Positions 20,986 through 21,734 of a stretch of DNA of 21,734 nt are shown one piece after another (the first letter of the stretch is position 1; every line of letters starts with the position of its first letter). The notes beneath the pieces are model-generated. The model searched no databases. It was not told the DNA's origin and was given only the letters and a program-made list of their open reading frames with translations. Source of the stretch: JBBRLA01 sp038231615 (lineage in GTDB: Bacteria > Myxococcota_A > Polyangia > Palsa-1104 > JAEUJZ01); contig JBBRLA010000051.1 of assembly GCA_038231615.1 (NCBI GenBank), positions 1 through 21,734 of the forward strand, in the 5' to 3' direction. The position numbers and the translations under genes are program-made.

Positions 20986-21734
20986 ATGGTCCAAAAGCTC
21001 ATGAAACCCGTTTTCGCCGACCCCAAACTCGATCTTCCCTTCAAGAAGATCTTCGGCACCAAAGAACACAAGAACCTGCTCATCGAGCTGCTCAACGATC
21101 TGCTCCGCCTGCCGCCATCTTTGCGCATCGTCGACCTGGAATACCTGTCCGGCGAGCAACTGCCCCCACGCGAAGGGCTCAAGCTGTCTATCCTGGATGT
21201 CAAGTGCCTGGATGCTTCCGGCACCCGCTACGTCGTCGAAATGCAGGTCTTCCCCGTGGACGGCTTCGAGAAGCGCGTGGTCCTCAACGCCAGCAAGGCC
21301 TACGTCGAGCAGCTCGAATCAGGGGAGGTGTACGACAAGCTCAGCGATGTCATCTCGGTGGCCATCTGCAACTTCACCCTCCATTCCAAGAAGGTGCCAA
21401 TGCTCAGCCGCTGGCGGATGCGAGAGGAAGAGAGCAACGAGCGGGGCCTGGGGCAAATCCAGTACATCTTTCTGGATCTGACCAAGTACGACAAGAACAA
21501 CAAGCCCGCCACCCTGGTGGAGAAGTGGGCCTACTTTTTCCGCGAGGCCCAGCGGTTGCGGGAGGTCCCGGCGGAGCTGGCCGACGCTCCTTTCGCGGAA
21601 GCCCTGGAGGTCGTGCGGCGGGTCAACTTCACCGATATGGAGTGGACCGAGTACGAGCGGGCCAAGATGGCCGAGCAGGACTACCGAGGCGGATTGAGCT
21701 TTGCCCTCAAGCAAGGCATCGACCAGGGCCTCAA
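20986..21734 (+). CDS. Rpn/PD-(D/E)XK nuclease-family (transposase-like) protein, 3' truncated by window
   Basis: At least 249 residues are encoded before the window ends. The start KPVFADPKLDLPFKKIFGTKEHKNLLIELLND is diagnostic of the Rpn/PF12784 family. The nuclease core has Asp71 in ILDVKC and Glu85-Met86-Gln87 in VVEMQV, matching the D...ExQ catalytic pattern. The later KWAYFFREAQRL block and Lys/Gln-rich end (ALKQGIDQGL) are also typical. Members are recombination-promoting nucleases; some are mobile-element-linked or defence-linked. It follows the YdeI-like gene by 37 bp. The stop is outside the window. Confidence 0.85.
   Translation, partial: MVQKLMKPVFADPKLDLPFKKIFGTKEHKNLLIELLNDLLRLPPSLRIVDLEYLSGEQLPPREGLKLSILDVKCLDASGTRYVVEMQVFPVDGFEKRVVLNASKAYVEQLESGEVYDKLSDVISVAICNFTLHSKKVPMLSRWRMREEESNERGLGQIQYIFLDLTKYDKNNKPATLVEKWAYFFREAQRLREVPAELADAPFAEALEVVRRVNFTDMEWTEYERAKMAEQDYRGGLSFALKQGIDQGL

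Noticed and set aside
1..21734. tRNA, rRNA or complete insertion sequence
   Set aside because: No cloverleaf-like or rRNA segments and no transposase with paired terminal repeats were recognised; the Rpn-family gene at the right end is nuclease-like but has no visible element boundaries in this window.

Overview
The window is high-GC bacterial DNA with dense, tightly overlapping genes. The style (many ATGA/TGATG stop-start overlaps, a cluster-linked sigma-70-family factor, a stand-alone XPB-like helicase-associated protein, an Rpn/PF12784 protein, a lipoprotein with a 3D domain) suggests a Myxococcota/deltaproteobacterial-type genome. This is inference; no rRNA or other phylogenetic marker is present.

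Layout. (1) 1-1052: a structured non-coding leader with an imperfect 30-bp inverted repeat, then a plus-strand lipoprotein with a 3D domain. (2) 15606-1103, all on the minus strand: a run of 16 genes that dominates the window. In transcription order: histidine-rich polytopic membrane protein; two tandem radical SAM proteins of the MJ0619/tetraether-synthase (Tes) type; two SDR ketoreductases; class III PLP aminotransferase; SPASM-type radical SAM protein; FabZ/FabA-like hotdog dehydratase; truncated, cysteine-less ketosynthase (chain-length-factor-like); FabF-type ketosynthase; FabG-type SDR; nitroreductase; acyl carrier protein with an unusual insertion; small membrane protein; exported small protein; FliA-like sigma factor. 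From the first Tes-like gene down to the small membrane protein, nearly every junction is a 1-4 bp stop-start overlap. (3) 15733-18218 plus: a 90-aa protein overlapping a 738-aa XPB-like helicase-associated protein. (4) 18219-18478: an array of GC-rich dyads with a good sigma-70 promoter, upstream of an NmrA-family NAD(P)-binding protein (18479-19351). (5) 20143-19407 minus: a toxin-antitoxin pair (DUF4258-like toxin, MqsA-like zinc-ribbon/HTH antitoxin). (6) 20340-21734 plus: YdeI/OmpD-associated family protein and an Rpn/PD-(D/E)XK nuclease-like protein cut by the window end.

How the genes may work together. ACP, KS, KS-like partner, three ketoreductase-type SDRs and a dehydratase make a self-contained type II fatty-acid/polyketide-like chain builder. 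The nitroreductase could reduce or oxidise the chain. Three radical SAM enzymes, two of them in the family of the enzyme that joins archaeal lipid tails by C-C bond formation, could then couple, cyclise or otherwise functionalise unactivated carbons. The aminotransferase could install an amine. I propose this as a candidate pathway for an unusual, C-C-crosslinked or cyclised, possibly amino-bearing lipid. The family calls rest on visible motifs; the product is inference.
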